In this document: positions 19,801 to 30,898 of the stretch, piece after piece
Position numbering within the stretch: position 1 is the first letter of the stretch
Layout: every line of letters begins with the position of its first letter
Source: Priapulus caudatus
Taxonomy: Eukaryota; Priapulida; Priapulimorpha; Priapulimorphida; Priapulidae
NCBI RefSeq assembly: GCF_000485595.1
Contig: NW_014577599.1
Location: forward strand, 138,256-169,911
Length of the DNA stretch: 31,656 nucleotides
Reading direction: 5' to 3'
The notes under the pieces: generated by a model
The model's input: only the letters and a program-made list of their open reading frames with translations
Databases searched by the model: none
Told to the model about the DNA's origin: nothing
Program-made: the position numbers and the translations under genes

Positions 19801-22800
19801 GAAATTAGCTTGAATTCTTCATAACCTCTGAATGGTGGGTGACCGAACGGGTCACGGGTGGTCTAGTGCATGGCCTATTAAATATTCACGGTACCTTGAG
19901 ATCTTGTTCGGATAATCCGAAATTCAGGTACAATTGATGTTCGGATAACCGAGGTTTGACTGTATAGTAAATAGTAGTAGTGTATACTAATATTAGTAAT
20001 TATAATGGGGTGTTTATCTCAGTTTATCTGTGGACACATGTGACCTTGAATCTAATGGCAAGAGCAGAGAGTGTGTTCTTGCCGTGGATTGCATATTTGA
20101 GCACTTTTGTAGATTCTTCAGACTGGCCACGAGATCAATGAGCTAGACCACAGTGGCTTCAACACTCAAGGACCGACAGTGTTTGCTGGTAACATGGGCA
20201 AAAATCAATACATAGTGCAGGTGAACTCAGCGGCCGTCCGTTTGCTTCGCGGAGGTAGGCAGTTGGTTAATTACCTGTTACTGTTTGGGAATAGCTCTGT
20301 CATACTCTTTGTATCACTGTTTTATAAACACCATACCTGTGCATCCCCATGCCAGGCTACAAGCATCTCCTGCCAGGCCTCTTGAAAGAATTGTTTCTCA
20401 AATATATTAAAAAATTAAAAAATATGTAATAAAATATATTCTCACCTACTAGCGGGTATGTTACTTCACTTACTTGTTATACTAACTTGAAAATAAATGA
20501 GGATTTATGCGGTTATACTATAAAATATAGCCAATGAAGCTAGAATAACGAAGCCACATTTTTGAATGTCGTGATAATTGGTTTTTAAATGGTGCAACAG
20601 GCACAGTGCATCTCTAATTACGATAAAACTGGATATAGTTCTGCTACGTAGGCGGTTCTAGACCAGTAACCTCATATCTATTATTTTACTCAAGTTACTG
20701 TTAATAAAGTGTGGAGATGGTACTGATCTATAAGCTCCTCTCACAAGATGCGAAAATCGTGTGACATCACCAAGGAACCGAAGTTAAATTCAAATTCCAA
20801 TCTGCATCTATTGGTGAGAATAACGTGTCTATGAGTGCTATAAGACATGTTCGCCTTACTGTAGATGCTTGCTGTTAAGCAGCAAATGTTAAAAAGGTCG
20901 GGGAAAATATTTGACCTTATTATCATCTAATGCTATTGTTTCTAGTGGAAATGCAGCAGGAGGTTTTGGTAGAACTCAATGCACCGATTGTGCATGCAAC
21001 GCTTGCTGACCCATACCTAGTCATCGCCAGTGAGGAGGGAGAGTTCGCACTACTCAAACTACAGGAGGATGCAGATGGCAATGCAAAGCTGTCCCTCACT
21101 AAGTCACACGTGCACAACGTAAGTCACTGCCTAGCATGCGTAGCTTACGATAGGGTGGGAATGTGGTTGTAGTTCATACAGTTTTACTAGTGTATAAGAA
21201 ACTATGAAAATGTTAAGCGTGCATAGTTTTGTTATTTACTGTTGTATGTGTGTCGTTGGGATACATTGGTGATATATAATGATGCTAGAGAATAATACGA
21301 ATTGAATTTTTGGTTCAAAATCCCACAGAAAAAAAGTAAATATGAAATTGTGAGAATTAAAAAAAAAGTGTATAGTCATTATGAATAAAGTTGGTCCCAT
21401 CTTGTTTTATAATAGTAAACATAACTTATTAAGCGGACCTACTGCTGTAATCACTCCTGTTATGGACATCATTTCGATACATAATTAAACAGTCTGCTAG
21501 TAACACATAAAACATCTCTAGTGAACAGTTATATCCAACACAGTTATCACATAGATCTTATCAACTGCTGCTTATTTTTAAATTCGATTCGGTGCCATTT
21601 TGAAAGGGGAACTAGTACATGGTCAAACGCAAACACAGTCGGTATTTCGAGCTTTGCCTATAATCTATTTACTTAGAAGGAGAGTAAAGTGTTGGCACTA
21701 TCTGCCTACAAGGACACTGGTGGCTTGTTCACTACAAAACCCACGGATGGTGACGTTCCAGCAGATCAGTATTTCACCAACCTGCCTGCTGCTGCTGCAA
21801 AACGGGAGGAAAATCATGAGGTCCCTGTAAAGTAAGATCACTTCTGCTATGTGCGGCGCACAATTCCTGCCCCCCCCCACCACTACCGTGAGAAACTAAA
21901 TGAAAAAATGTGGTCGGCCATGTATCAGGCTGGTTTTTAGCTCACCTTGACATCGTCAAGCTGAGCTATTGCCATGGGTCGTCGTCCGTCGTACGTCCGT
22001 CCGTCAACATTTGGCTACGGTCAACGATAACTCAGGAACCCATTGACCCACATGTTTGAAATTGGGTATAGTTGTTACTGCTATGCTCCCATATTGAACG
22101 TCCTATTTTGGAGCACGCCAGTTGACGTACTTTTGAGCCACGGCAATTTTTTGGCAAAAATGGGAATTGCCATTAGTCAGTTCAGGTTCAACGGATTTTG
22201 CTCATTTTTGGTATGTGAATGAATAAGAGCTAGGGGTTTTGATATTTAAAAAAAAATTATGCAAATTAGGTAGGTTTTGGCAATTATATAGCATATTATA
22301 ATATAGACACGCAGATAACAGTCTGTGGTGTCACACTCGTCTGGTTCGTTTTACAAGATTTCATTGACAATATCTTTAATGCAAAATTGGTATTTCCTCT
22401 CCACCCTGCCGATAAAACGTCTATATTAGAGTAAAGTTTTACAAAACATGTCGGATCGCAGCATAACCTATTTATTTTTAGAACGCCATCGCTATGAAAC
22501 ATCAAAGCGGGTATAGCGCCATCTACCGTCACAAATTGTGATTCATTTTGGTTTATAAATTATTATTGCGATATACAGATGGCATGTGTGCATCTGTGTA
22601 TCAGTATCACACGTACACCAGCGTGTGTGTGGTCGCTTGCAGGAAGCTAGATGATGAGGATGAGCTCCTGTACGGCGAGTCGGCAGAGCTGCTGCAGCCG
22701 CTCAATGGCGCAGACGATGAGGAAATCCAGCGGGAAGCCAACGCGTCGCCACACCTTACCGAGCTGCATGTTGAGGCAACTCACTGGCTGGCTGTTGCCA

Positions 22801-25800
22801 GGGACGACGGGATGCTGCAGGTAGGTGCATGTCCCCACCTCCGTGTAACCTTGGGGTCGTCGTTGTTGATCTCGTAGCTGTACAATAATAATAAGTACTG
22901 TGATACATATTTTTAGCGTACAGATATTTTCGCGAATTCAGACTTGACGGACAATCTCGCGAGTGGTTAATTTCGCGGTCGGTGAATTATGAATTATTTG
23001 GTGTTATTCGGTATGAATTATTCGCGTGTTGTTAATTTCGCGGTCGGGGACGCATTCGCGAAATTCGCGAAAATTAAACCACCGCGAAATATACAGCGTA
23101 TACAGTATATTGCGCAGTGGCTCGCACTATGTGCTTAATTACTTGACAGATCTGTAGCCTGCCAGACTTCTCCGTCTGCTTTGTCGTGAGGAACTTCCCA
23201 GCTGGCAAGCGAGTGCTGGTGGACCACGATCAGGAGAACACAGCGTAAGTGCTGTCCTCGCCTGCTGTTTGTTTAACAAAGATGCCATGTACTATTGTAC
23301 CTCGTTTAATGGATACGACGCATGCTTGTGATTGGTTATGAATAATGTTCAATAGCAATAAAGAATAATGTTTATAATCAGGAAATAATAATATTAATTA
23401 ATAGATTTATTCGTAATTTTTTTTAACTTAATGTAATTATTAGGCACGTGTTTACGAATATCAAAAATAACTCGTCGAGCACATTTAGGGAGGCTGCGTT
23501 TTAGGATGAGGGCTGCGAAAAAGAAGCACAGGGGGTGGCAGGGCGCCGGGCTGTGTGTGCCAGCGTGGACACCCGACCTTTAAGTGAGAGCACGTTATAT
23601 TGTCTATAGGGCGAGGACTGTGAATGAGAAGCCTGCGGAGGAGGTGACGTCGACGCAGGAGGTGAAGGAGCTGATGCTAGTGGGGCTCGGCAACATGAGC
23701 TCTCGCCCTCACTTGCTGGCACGTGTCAACGAGGAGCTGCTCATCTATGAAGCGTTCCCCTACCGCGGCCACGGACGCGAGAAACACCTCAGGCTGCGGT
23801 GAGCGCGCCCACGCACTTTCGGCTAGTCTGTGCCTGGGAAACCCTGCAAGGAAACCGTCTTATACATTCGTACAAGGCAATAATTCAAGCTGCGAGAAGT
23901 TGAGGAGTATAGGTTCTTGTGAAAGTGATATATATATATATATATATATATATGGTTTCACACATTAAATTCACAGTGAGATGAATGTCCAGTCCTGTTG
24001 CAGTGGGAATGTACTCTGTATTGCCATAATTGTGTAGGATATGAAATATATCCTATACGAGCTCGTATATATGCTATGCAATTAATTGAAAATTGCACCC
24101 AAATTATTAACTGTTATATTTAGGGCTTCTTGATATAAGTATTATGCATTTTTATTAACGTGTGATAGATACCTAACGTATTTATAGAACTAAAGGTGAT
24201 ATTACACCTTGCTCTATGAGTGAATGCGAATTGCATTATACTTGTTCAGGTTTTCAAAGGTGCCGATCAATTTGCTGCTCAAAGAGAAAAAGGTATCAAA
24301 GTCTCGGAAGAAGGCCGAGGCAGAACAGAAGGCAGTCTTCAGCAAGCACGTTAATCGGCTGCGGTACTTTGAAGACATCGCTGGATACAGTGGGGTAATA
24401 AACTGATTTCCCATGTATTATCTAGATATACTCGCGTCTATTCTAAGGCACAGGTGGTCTGAGATGTGCCAATATATGTCAATATTATTATGTAATCGCA
24501 TACCTCCTCTCGTAATTTTCTGCGACATATGACGGGATGAATTCCTTTTTAGGTAAGTTTGAATGTTTGTGAGTAGAAATGTGATGGTTGGTCTGTTACA
24601 GATTTTTGTCTGTGGTCACTACCCACACTGGCTGTTCATGTCACAAAGGGGTATTCTTCGAGCCCATCCGATGGGCATAGATGGATCTGTAACTTGCTTC
24701 TCACCATTCCACAATGTCAACTGTCCGAAAGGATTTCTCTACTTTAACAGACAGGTAAGTGTTGATGTGCTCTAGACCAACATGTCAACATGGAGATCTG
24801 TGTGTATGGAGTAGTAATCCACATCACTTGTATATATGTGTCAATTTGAAATTAATGAGATTGCCCGCCTCAATCTAGTAGCTGTTTTCCTCAACATAGA
24901 ACTTTCTTTGTTGTTGGTAATGGTACAATCCTAGTAAAAGCACTTCCATACAATTTGCATGTTTCATCGTATTAACTAGTAGTTCAAAATAATATTTCAT
25001 GGCATCAATGATTATCAGTAATACTGCAGTACAATGCTGCAAACGTTAATCAGCGAGTTATTCTGGCAAACGTTGCATGTTGCAGGGGGAGCTCAGAATA
25101 GCAGTTCTACCCACTCACCTGTCGTATGATGCACCGTGGCCCGTGCGCAAGGTTCCACTCCGATGTACACCGCACTTCATCTGTTACCATCTGGATAGTA
25201 AGGTGTGTGCCAGATTTAAGCATTAGTATTACATGTGCTCGGTCCAGCACAGCAAGAAGGTTCTGTCCAGACGCTTGTATTTGTTGTATCGTGAGCGTGA
25301 CCAGAAAACATGTGTTTTTGTGGTATAGACTGTTGGAAGTATAATCCATGAAGTATAAAATGTTATTTAAGTATGTTATTACTCATTGCGATCACTACAG
25401 CCAACTTCTGCATACAAGAAAATCATGATATTCCATGTAGCCTTTTCATTTTATTGTTTTTGTAATGACTACATTATCCAGCTGTAGGTAACATTAGTAG
25501 GTTTTTCATGTGTAAAACCTATACACAACTAATTCACACTTAAATAGTCATGCAAGCAGTCTACCAATTAAATGTTTATATACAATACATTGTATACACT
25601 AGTTTTCCTGTTGCTTTACTAAAGTGTACCTAGTTTTCCTACCCTTAGAAGTGTGAAGGGTCATTGCTATAGATCTAACTGACATTTATTTTAGACATAC
25701 GCGCTCGTGACAAGTGTGCCAGTCACTTGCAATCGCAGTGTCAAGATGGTTGGGGAGGAGAAAGAGATAGAGACTGTGGAACGTGGTATGCAAAACTAGC

Positions 25801-28800
25801 TGCTCTATGAGTTATAATGTGTCACTGCACTTGGGTGTAATGTTTGTATGCAGTGCAAGATATGCAAATCTTTGATATTTAGGAGATAGTATTTCCTTAC
25901 GATATAGTATTTTCTTGCTTCATTGCTTTCATACATAATTGTAGTTTTAGAAATGTTAGTGTTAATAACTACATAATTATTAAATAATTTAAATAATATT
26001 TGACATTGACATAAACTCGTTTTCCACTATACTTTTGTAGTAATATCTTAGCTGTAACATCATGTACAATTTGTCACTAGTCCACATATGAACATGTTTC
26101 TATTTGTTTTTTCAGATGACCGTTTTATTTATCCAACTATCGAGAAATTCAGTGTGCAGTTGTTTTCACCTGTCAGCTGGGAAGCCATTCCCAATACCAG
26201 GTTTGTGTGTGCTAGTCTTTCATTCTGTACGGGTCATCATGTTACATAATGTTATAACATATATTATATTATAGCATATGTGCTTTATTGCATATAATTT
26301 AAATACATATACATTTACAGAATTTCATTCTTGTAAAAAAGATCCGATGATCGCGATAGTATACAAACAATATGTTATATATCATGGTTTGTACAGTCCT
26401 TGAAAAGTCCTTGAATTTGAGGGTAGTCCTTGAAAAGTACTTGAATTTAGTAAATGTTGATTTTGTGCTTGAAAAGTCCTTGAATTTCATGAAAATGTCC
26501 TTGAATTTCCGATAAAATGTCCTTGAAAAGTCCTTGAAAAAAAATTCAGCCCTCCTGTATGAACCATGTATATGTATACAAATACGTATGTAATTCTAAA
26601 TCTAAAATAAGAAAATGTCAAGACCATCACCATCAAACGTTGTTTCCCAAAGTACTTTGCACAATGATTCTCATTGGCTTGTTACCTGTTGCAGCATTGA
26701 GTTTGAAGACTGGGAGCATATCACGTGTCTGAAGAATGTTTCCTTGAAGTCAGAGGGTACGGTCAGTGGATTGAAGGGTTACCTCGCCGTCGGAACAAAT
26801 ATTAGCTATAGTGATGAGATCACGTGTAGGGGTAGGGTAAGTACTGGAACCTAGTATCAGTGCTATACATGAGAATCGTTATTCAGTCAAGTTACCAGGC
26901 CACTCCTAGGAGAATTTTTGTTTCATAATTGAGGTGGGTGGGTGGATCAGCTAAAGTATTCTTTACTGTGTACACAGTCGAATCTAAGGATAACACCCAA
27001 TCATTTACATGTAGAGCAGTGTTGGAAATAACTTACTATCGCCTAGTCCATGAATGATAATTTAAACGGGACTGGCTATTTTTTGTGGATTTAACTATAT
27101 TTATATAATAGAAACTAACACTTTCGGAACCGGGACATGCTGGGTTTTCAAAATAATTTTCATGAATGATAAACTATTATAATTGGAAAAACACGCTGTA
27201 TGGTTTATCGGGAGTGCAGGGCTCATTCATGACAAACAAGAATTCATTGAGAGTACAATGTCCGTATCTTTAGAAACAAGAATTACTTTTCTTGGCGAAT
27301 CATGTTTGCATAAAGTTTTTAGATGTATTTGTTATATAAATACAAAACCATACATGAGCATCCTGATTATCACTGCGAAATAAAGTTGTAAAGATTCACT
27401 AATAAATACGTAGTTATATGGTACAGTAATAAGTAGAGAAATTATACTTCAAAATCATTCTGTGCGGTTGTGAGATATATATAAGTGTTACAGACTTCTA
27501 TACTTTTTCAGACAAGTATAGAGTGACTATATAATTTTTAAGTATGCATGACATCGTGAAGTCGATTCTTTATATGATCGCTTGCACTTCTCAATGACTG
27601 GCTGCAAGTGGTAACGTACGAATCTCTTTATAATCTTGTTATCGATCTACTTCTAGATACTTTTACTGGATGTGATAGAAGTTGTCCCAGAGCCTGGCCA
27701 GCCCCTGACAAAAAACAAAATCAAGGTATGGTCTGATATTAAGATTGTGAGTCGAGCTACTGCTGAGAGAACACGATTAATAGGTGGCGTTAGCGAGCTG
27801 TCATAAATTGGCTGCTCAGTTTTTCCTGGTCGTTTATTTGCCATAGCTAATGACACTTGGCTATGTCAACCTCTGCAATTGTAGTTCTGTGTAGTAAAGT
27901 GATTTATAACCAATAGGATGAGAGACTAGATAGAGACGGTTATCTGTTCGCGTTTGGACATATGCAATCCCGTGCAGCAAGAGTTGCATCAGTATTTATC
28001 CTTGCTGGGTAATAATGTATTTTTATAATTATGTTGACGAGCTTTGGAAATTACAGGATAATCTGACGTTTAAGCTGTTTAGCAGAACATGGGCCAATAG
28101 TCCAGGGGGTACTATATGTGACTTATGTGGTTAGAAAATGCAGATTGTTTCATAAAAGGTAGGTTATTGTTGTAGAGTAAAGGGCTTCATAGGTTGAGAT
28201 AGTCATCACATGACTGTCGTGTGTAAACTTATTTGAATCATGTCACTAATATTCATGATAGTGAATTCATAAGCTGTCCTGTGCTTAGCTGTAAATGCAC
28301 CTTCTCGTACACTCTCACTGGCAGGAGAAGTGCCAAATTCTCACTTCTACTGTGTGCTCTTTCACCAAACACGAAGGGTCGCTATAGCCACCCGCTCTCT
28401 CTCCTCTGCACTACTTCTACTGCTGTGGTTAGAGATTAATGAAATGTCACACATCAATGTTATTGGAAATTTAAAATTATTCTAAATATTTCACCCATTA
28501 CGGTTATTACCACGGCAACAACCTATTGAAAACAATAGCTTATAATTTTCTCAATGTCGTCAAAAGTTACGATTGGTTGTTTTCGCTGCAGTGTGTCTGA
28601 CCTCTATAATGCAAAGAGGTGAAATTATATTCATGTAGTGTTATTATAATTCCATTCAGCACAGTATTGTCTAAGGATGTGTGTTCTCGTCTGTGGTCTG
28701 ATACATAGGTTCTGTATGATGAGGAGCAGAAAGGTCCAGTGACGTCACTCACGCAAGTTGCTGGTCATCTGCTCGGTGCCATTGGCCAGAAGATCTACAT

Positions 28801-30898
28801 GTGGGAGCTAAATGGAGATCAGCTGGTTGCCAGAGCATTCATTGACACCCAGGTGAGTAACGAGCGGGAGCAGATCACCTACACATTACTCGTTGCACAT
28901 TTTGAGGTGTGTGCATACCTAACTTGTTGCCAAAGGTCAGGGGTATGCCTCCTCCCCCACGTTTAGATTTCCGTTTAGAAAAACGAATTGCAGCTATTAA
29001 ATTAAATTTGACTTTAATGCAGATATACGTGCATCAAACGATCGGCCTGAAGAACTTTGTTCTCGTGGCAGACATTGTAAAGAGCATCTCTTTGTTGCGT
29101 TATCAAGAGGAAACAAAGACATTGTCTTTGATAAGCAAGGTAGGTTCGTCTTTAATAGCAGTCAGTCTAACCCACTAATTAAGGTTTCTTTAAATGTTCT
29201 GATACGTATTCTTTGAGTTTGCATTCTTAATTTTGCCAACTTTTATATGAAAGTACCAGCTAAATATAATCTGATCCTTTAATACAAGTGAATGCATGGT
29301 AAATAATGCCAGAGTTGTTATGTATAACTTGCATTAGAGGTAATAATGAATGCTATGCTGTTCATTTTGACATGTTCATTTTGAAAATCCTGAGCTCAGA
29401 AAATAATGGTTAAAGTTATATGTGGACCCTACTTTCAAAATGAGATCATGAGTCACCTCTTTTAAATAGTCATCATCTCTGTGTCACCAACCTTTGCTCA
29501 TGCAGTTGTATAACTTCATAGCACATTCCTTTGAACATTCCTTTTACAGGATATTAAACCAATGGACGTGTTAGGCATTGAATACTTCATTGATAACACG
29601 CAGATTGCATTCTTAGGTGAGCGGGGCATATGAACGTATGAATGTGTGTGAATGTTGTTGTGCGTACATGCCTTTTTTCTCTCCTGCCTATTCATGGGTA
29701 TGGGTTCACTATGAGTGTGTGTAGATGCATTCATGTATGTTTGCATGGATACAAATTAGTAGGCGTCTATTTATTCCATGCCAGGAGAAGATTTAAAACC
29801 TACTATAAATTTGACAATAAAATTATTTCACGTAAAATTTCCTACTGACATAACCTGGTAACCCTATCATTTTTATTAGTGTTATGTGTATCACACTTGC
29901 GTAGTCATGTGTTTTTGTGTGGGTCTGTAAGTGACTGAATGAGAGTGAGTGAGTGAGTGAGTGAGTGAGTGAGTGAGTGAGTGAGTGAGTGAGTGAGTGA
30001 GTGAATGCAGGCGTGCGTGAGTGAGTGGGTGGGCGCGTGCATCTGTGCTATGCAGTTAAACAATTGCAACCAGAAAACCAACCAACCAGCTGTAATGCTA
30101 ATCATTCGGTGTGTGTTGCTCAGCCACGGACACGCACTGCAACGTATTCCTGTACCTCTACCAGCCTGAAGCAAGAGAAAGCTGCGGTGGGCAGCGGTTG
30201 GTGAGGAGGGCCGACATCAATATTGGATCAAGGGTCGTATCGATGTTCCGAGTTCGATGCAAAATACAGGATCCATCAACCGACAAAAAAGCCAGCAGTT
30301 CGGTAGAAAAGAAACAAGTCACTTTCTTTGGTATGGTGTTAGTGGATTGTGTACGTGCAGCACATGAGACCCCGGCCACCGTGGGTTTATTGAGTTGACG
30401 TGTGTTTGTTTTCCTGTCATTCTTCACTCAGGACATAAGAAAAGTTCAGATGTTTCGTAATCATAAATAATCATCAGCTCTATCACTCTACGTTTCCTTA
30501 TGCATTGTTACCTAATAGTGCGATAAGAAACCTTAAAAGAAATATAAAGGGTAAATGGTTAGTGGGTGACTAGTGAGAGCATAATATTAGTAAAGTGTGG
30601 GGCACTGCGATGCCGATGTGTATGGCTTTACACTACTGCTGTGGACCAGTGTGATATTCAAACATGTACGGCAGATGTTTGCAGCTGTGCTACCCTACAC
30701 TAAGACGTGTAAGCGTATCTTTTAGACTAAAAAGTGTTACTCACGTGCGTAATTGCTCTTGCTTGTAGCCACGCTCGACGGCAGTTTGAGCTACCTGTTA
30801 CCGATGACTGAAAAGACGTACAGGAGGCTGCTCATGTTACAGAACGCACTCGTCATACACATTCCACACAATGCTGGATTGAACCCCAGAGCCTACAG
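9943..30898 (+). CDS. CPSF1: CPSF1 (CPSF160), cleavage and polyadenylation specificity factor subunit 1; 33 coding exons, 3' end missing
   Basis: This encodes the large scaffold subunit of nuclear CPSF, which with WDR33, CPSF4 and FIP1 recognises AAUAAA during mRNA 3'-end formation. Exons (all GT-AG): 9943-10078, 10416-10585, 10944-11024, 11434-11585, 12059-12202, 12954-13093, 13413-13523, 13844-13937, 14443-14530, 14739-14873, 15363-15411, 15874-15971, 17333-17488, 18371-18472, 18691-18795, 20113-20254, 20946-21118, 21677-21831, 22643-22820, 23150-23244, 23610-23798, 24250-24394, 24602-24754, 25086-25202, 25695-25785, 26116-26200, 26695-26836, 27657-27725, 28709-28852, 29023-29139, 29550-29616, 30124-30330, 30769-30898. 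Phases agree at every junction, giving 1386 codons plus 2 nt against about 1443 aa in human. Recognised blocks include [59 protein letters not shown]-like TVSGLKGY and [13 protein letters not shown]. From family knowledge the N-terminal half is the MMS1_N-type propeller region and roughly residues 1050 onward the CPSF_A domain. The remaining 60 or so C-terminal residues are beyond the right edge. Confidence 0.97.
10757..10822 (+). repeat. (TG)n/(TA)n/(CGTG)n microsatellite in CPSF1 intron 2
   Basis: A TGTG and TATA run passes into about ten GTGC/CGTG tetramers. It lies in the 358-bp intron between exons 2 and 3. Confidence 0.95.
12640..12880 (-). mobile_element. tRNA-derived SINE in CPSF1 intron 5
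   Basis: Read on the minus strand, a pol III A-box-like TAGTTCACTGG (12875-12865) is followed 45 bp later by a B-box GGTTCGACTCC (12830-12820), the normal tRNA spacing. Downstream comes CATACCAAAGACT and a non-tRNA body with GTGCTTCTCTGCTTAGCATT, resembling SINE bodies I know from aquatic invertebrates. It lies opposite to CPSF1. The 3' end is approximate and no poly-A tail or TSD was found. Confidence 0.7.
14739..15411 (+). CDS. CPSF1: CPSF1 exons 10-11: end of a propeller block and a basic NLS-like segment
   Basis: Exon 10 (14739-14873) encodes the conserved [20 protein letters not shown] and then a polar linker. Exon 11 (15363-15411) is only 49 nt and encodes [12 protein letters not shown], with the basic run KRKR where human CPSF160 has KKKR, the segment regarded as its nuclear localisation signal. 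The basic motif is seen directly; import function is inferred from the family. The following intron 11 carries a foldback transposon. Confidence 0.9.
15444..15668. mobile_element. Foldback element with 9-bp TSD in CPSF1 intron 11 (225 bp)
   Basis: The ends GCTCATAGGGTCTATGTC and GACATAGACCCTATGAGC are perfect complements, continuing into CAGGGTA and GCCGGAAC motifs in both arms, with a second inner inverted pair (TACCCTGGTAACTAT and ATAGTACCAGGGTA). Perfect 9-bp direct repeats CTTAGTACG lie at 15435-15443 and 15669-15677. The TSD length equals that of the intergenic family C, although the ends differ. Confidence 0.85.
15972..17332. other. CPSF1 intron 12 (1361 bp), no element recognised
   Basis: The longest intron in the gene. 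It has a small hairpin, AATCCCGACATTCGGGATT, near 16435 and AT-rich sequence, but nothing with defensible borders. Other introns longer than 300 bp in which I see no bounded element are 1, 3, 4, 6, 7, 8, 10, 16, 17, 20, 23, 24, 25, 27, 28, 30 and 32. Confidence 0.5.
17333..17488 (+). CDS. CPSF1: CPSF1 exon 13, followed by a donor site containing a transposon TSD
   Basis: The exon encodes [11 protein letters not shown], then [13 protein letters not shown] and [13 protein letters not shown], all strongly conserved in CPSF160. It is 156 nt and phase 0 on both sides. Two oddities are visible. A perfect donor-like GTGAGT lies inside the exon at 17372-17377, yet the protein aligns without a gap through that point, so the site appears unused. 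The real donor GTGAGT (17489-17494) runs directly into the 8-bp TSD of a hAT-like element. Confidence 0.92.
17499..17922. mobile_element. hAT-like element at the 5' end of CPSF1 intron 13 (424 bp)
   Basis: The ends CAGGGCCGGACTGG and CCAGTCCGGCCCTG are perfect complements. GAGTGGCC occurs directly before the element (17491-17498) and again at 17931-17938, separated from the right end by 8 extra bases (GACTCTTG). The interior contains repeated TCTGCGGCC and GGCCTTCAGGCC motifs and a TA run. The element starts only 10 bp into the intron. Confidence 0.75.
19064..19417. repeat. Near-identical 127-bp direct repeats flanking an assembly gap
   Basis: 19064-19190 and 19291-19417 are the same sequence with a handful of differences, both starting TTTGTTT and ending GCAGTGTTAGAA. 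The 10-N gap (19191-19200) begins exactly where the first copy ends. This is either a tandem duplication or two haplotype versions joined by the assembler. It lies in CPSF1 intron 15. Confidence 0.85.
19465..19962. mobile_element. pogo/Tigger-like MITE in CPSF1 intron 15 (498 bp)
   Basis: The ends CAGTTAAACCTCGATTATCC and GGATAACCGAGGTTTGACTG are inverted repeats of the pogo/Tigger type, flanked by TA (19463-19464 and 19963-19964). Subterminal copies of TTGTTCGGATAA (near 19508 and 19905) repeat the inner TIR motif. No transposase is encoded. Confidence 0.85.
20113..20254 (+). CDS. CPSF1: CPSF1 exon 16 with two in-frame acceptors 9 nt apart
   Basis: I placed the start after TTTTGTAG (20112) because this adds Ile-Leu-Gln before TGHEI, matching the human ILQTGQEI. 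A second acceptor-like TTCTTCAG ends 9 nt later at 20121 and would remove exactly those three residues in frame. The exon continues through [13 protein letters not shown] and QYIVQV and ends in phase 1 at GTAGGC. Confidence 0.9.
21677..22820 (+). CDS. CPSF1: CPSF1 exons 18-19: linker between propellers
   Basis: Exon 18 (21677-21831) starts [20 protein letters not shown], equivalent to human SKVITLCLYRDLSGMFTT, and runs into a non-conserved Ala-rich linker. Exon 19 (22643-22820) opens with [13 protein letters not shown], equivalent to the acidic DDEEEMLYGDS stretch, and ends at conserved [14 protein letters not shown]. The linker is not conserved in sequence, so these boundaries rest on phase (2 then 0) and splice consensus as much as homology. 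The donor at 21832 (GTAAGA) was preferred over GTAAAG five bases earlier because only it gives the right phase. Confidence 0.85.
21939..22262 (+). repeat. Dispersed-type repeat starting with an AGCTCACC hairpin, CPSF1 intron 18
   Basis: It opens with the near-perfect hairpin AGCTCACCTTGAC-ATC-GTCAAGCTGAGCT (21939-21967), followed by GTCGTCCGTCGTACGTCCGT and a body ending in an A run and ATGCAAATTAG. I recognise this opening from many aquatic invertebrate genomes, but its transposon class is not evident. The right border is approximate. Confidence 0.55.
22896..23107. repeat. CGCGAA-rich inverted-repeat element in CPSF1 intron 19
   Basis: Ends TACTGTGATACAT and ATACAGCGTATACAGTA are imperfect complements. 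The interior repeats TTCGCGAA, TTTCGCGGTCGG (twice) and CCGCGAAAT in both orientations. It fills most of the 329-bp intron, stopping 42 bp before the exon 20 acceptor. No TSD was resolved. Confidence 0.6.
23929..23953 (+). repeat. (TA)n microsatellite in CPSF1 intron 21
   Basis: About twelve uninterrupted TA dinucleotides. Confidence 0.95.
26383..26568. repeat. CCTTGAAAAGT-repeat element in CPSF1 intron 26
   Basis: At least eight copies of GTCCTTGAAAA or GTCCTTGAATTT (some with one change) lie between ends CATGGTTTGTACAG and CTGTATGAACCATG, which are complements with one mismatch. The structure suggests a small non-autonomous DNA element with internal binding-site-like repeats. The TSD is not resolvable in the surrounding TA-rich sequence. 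Confidence 0.65.
29942..30004 (+). repeat. (GAGT)n microsatellite in CPSF1 intron 31
   Basis: About fifteen GAGT/GTGA tetramers in a row, then degenerate copies to about 30030. Confidence 0.95.
30769..30898 (+). CDS. CPSF1: CPSF1 exon 33, last coding exon in the window
   Basis: The exon encodes [20 protein letters not shown], then LLMLQNAL, then [10 protein letters not shown], part of the CPSF_A domain. It ends in phase 2 at the donor GTATAT. The family continues for about 60 residues with a helical C-terminal segment; no reading frame in 30899-31656 resembles it, so intron 33 runs past the window end and the terminal exon(s) are missing here. Confidence 0.9.
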
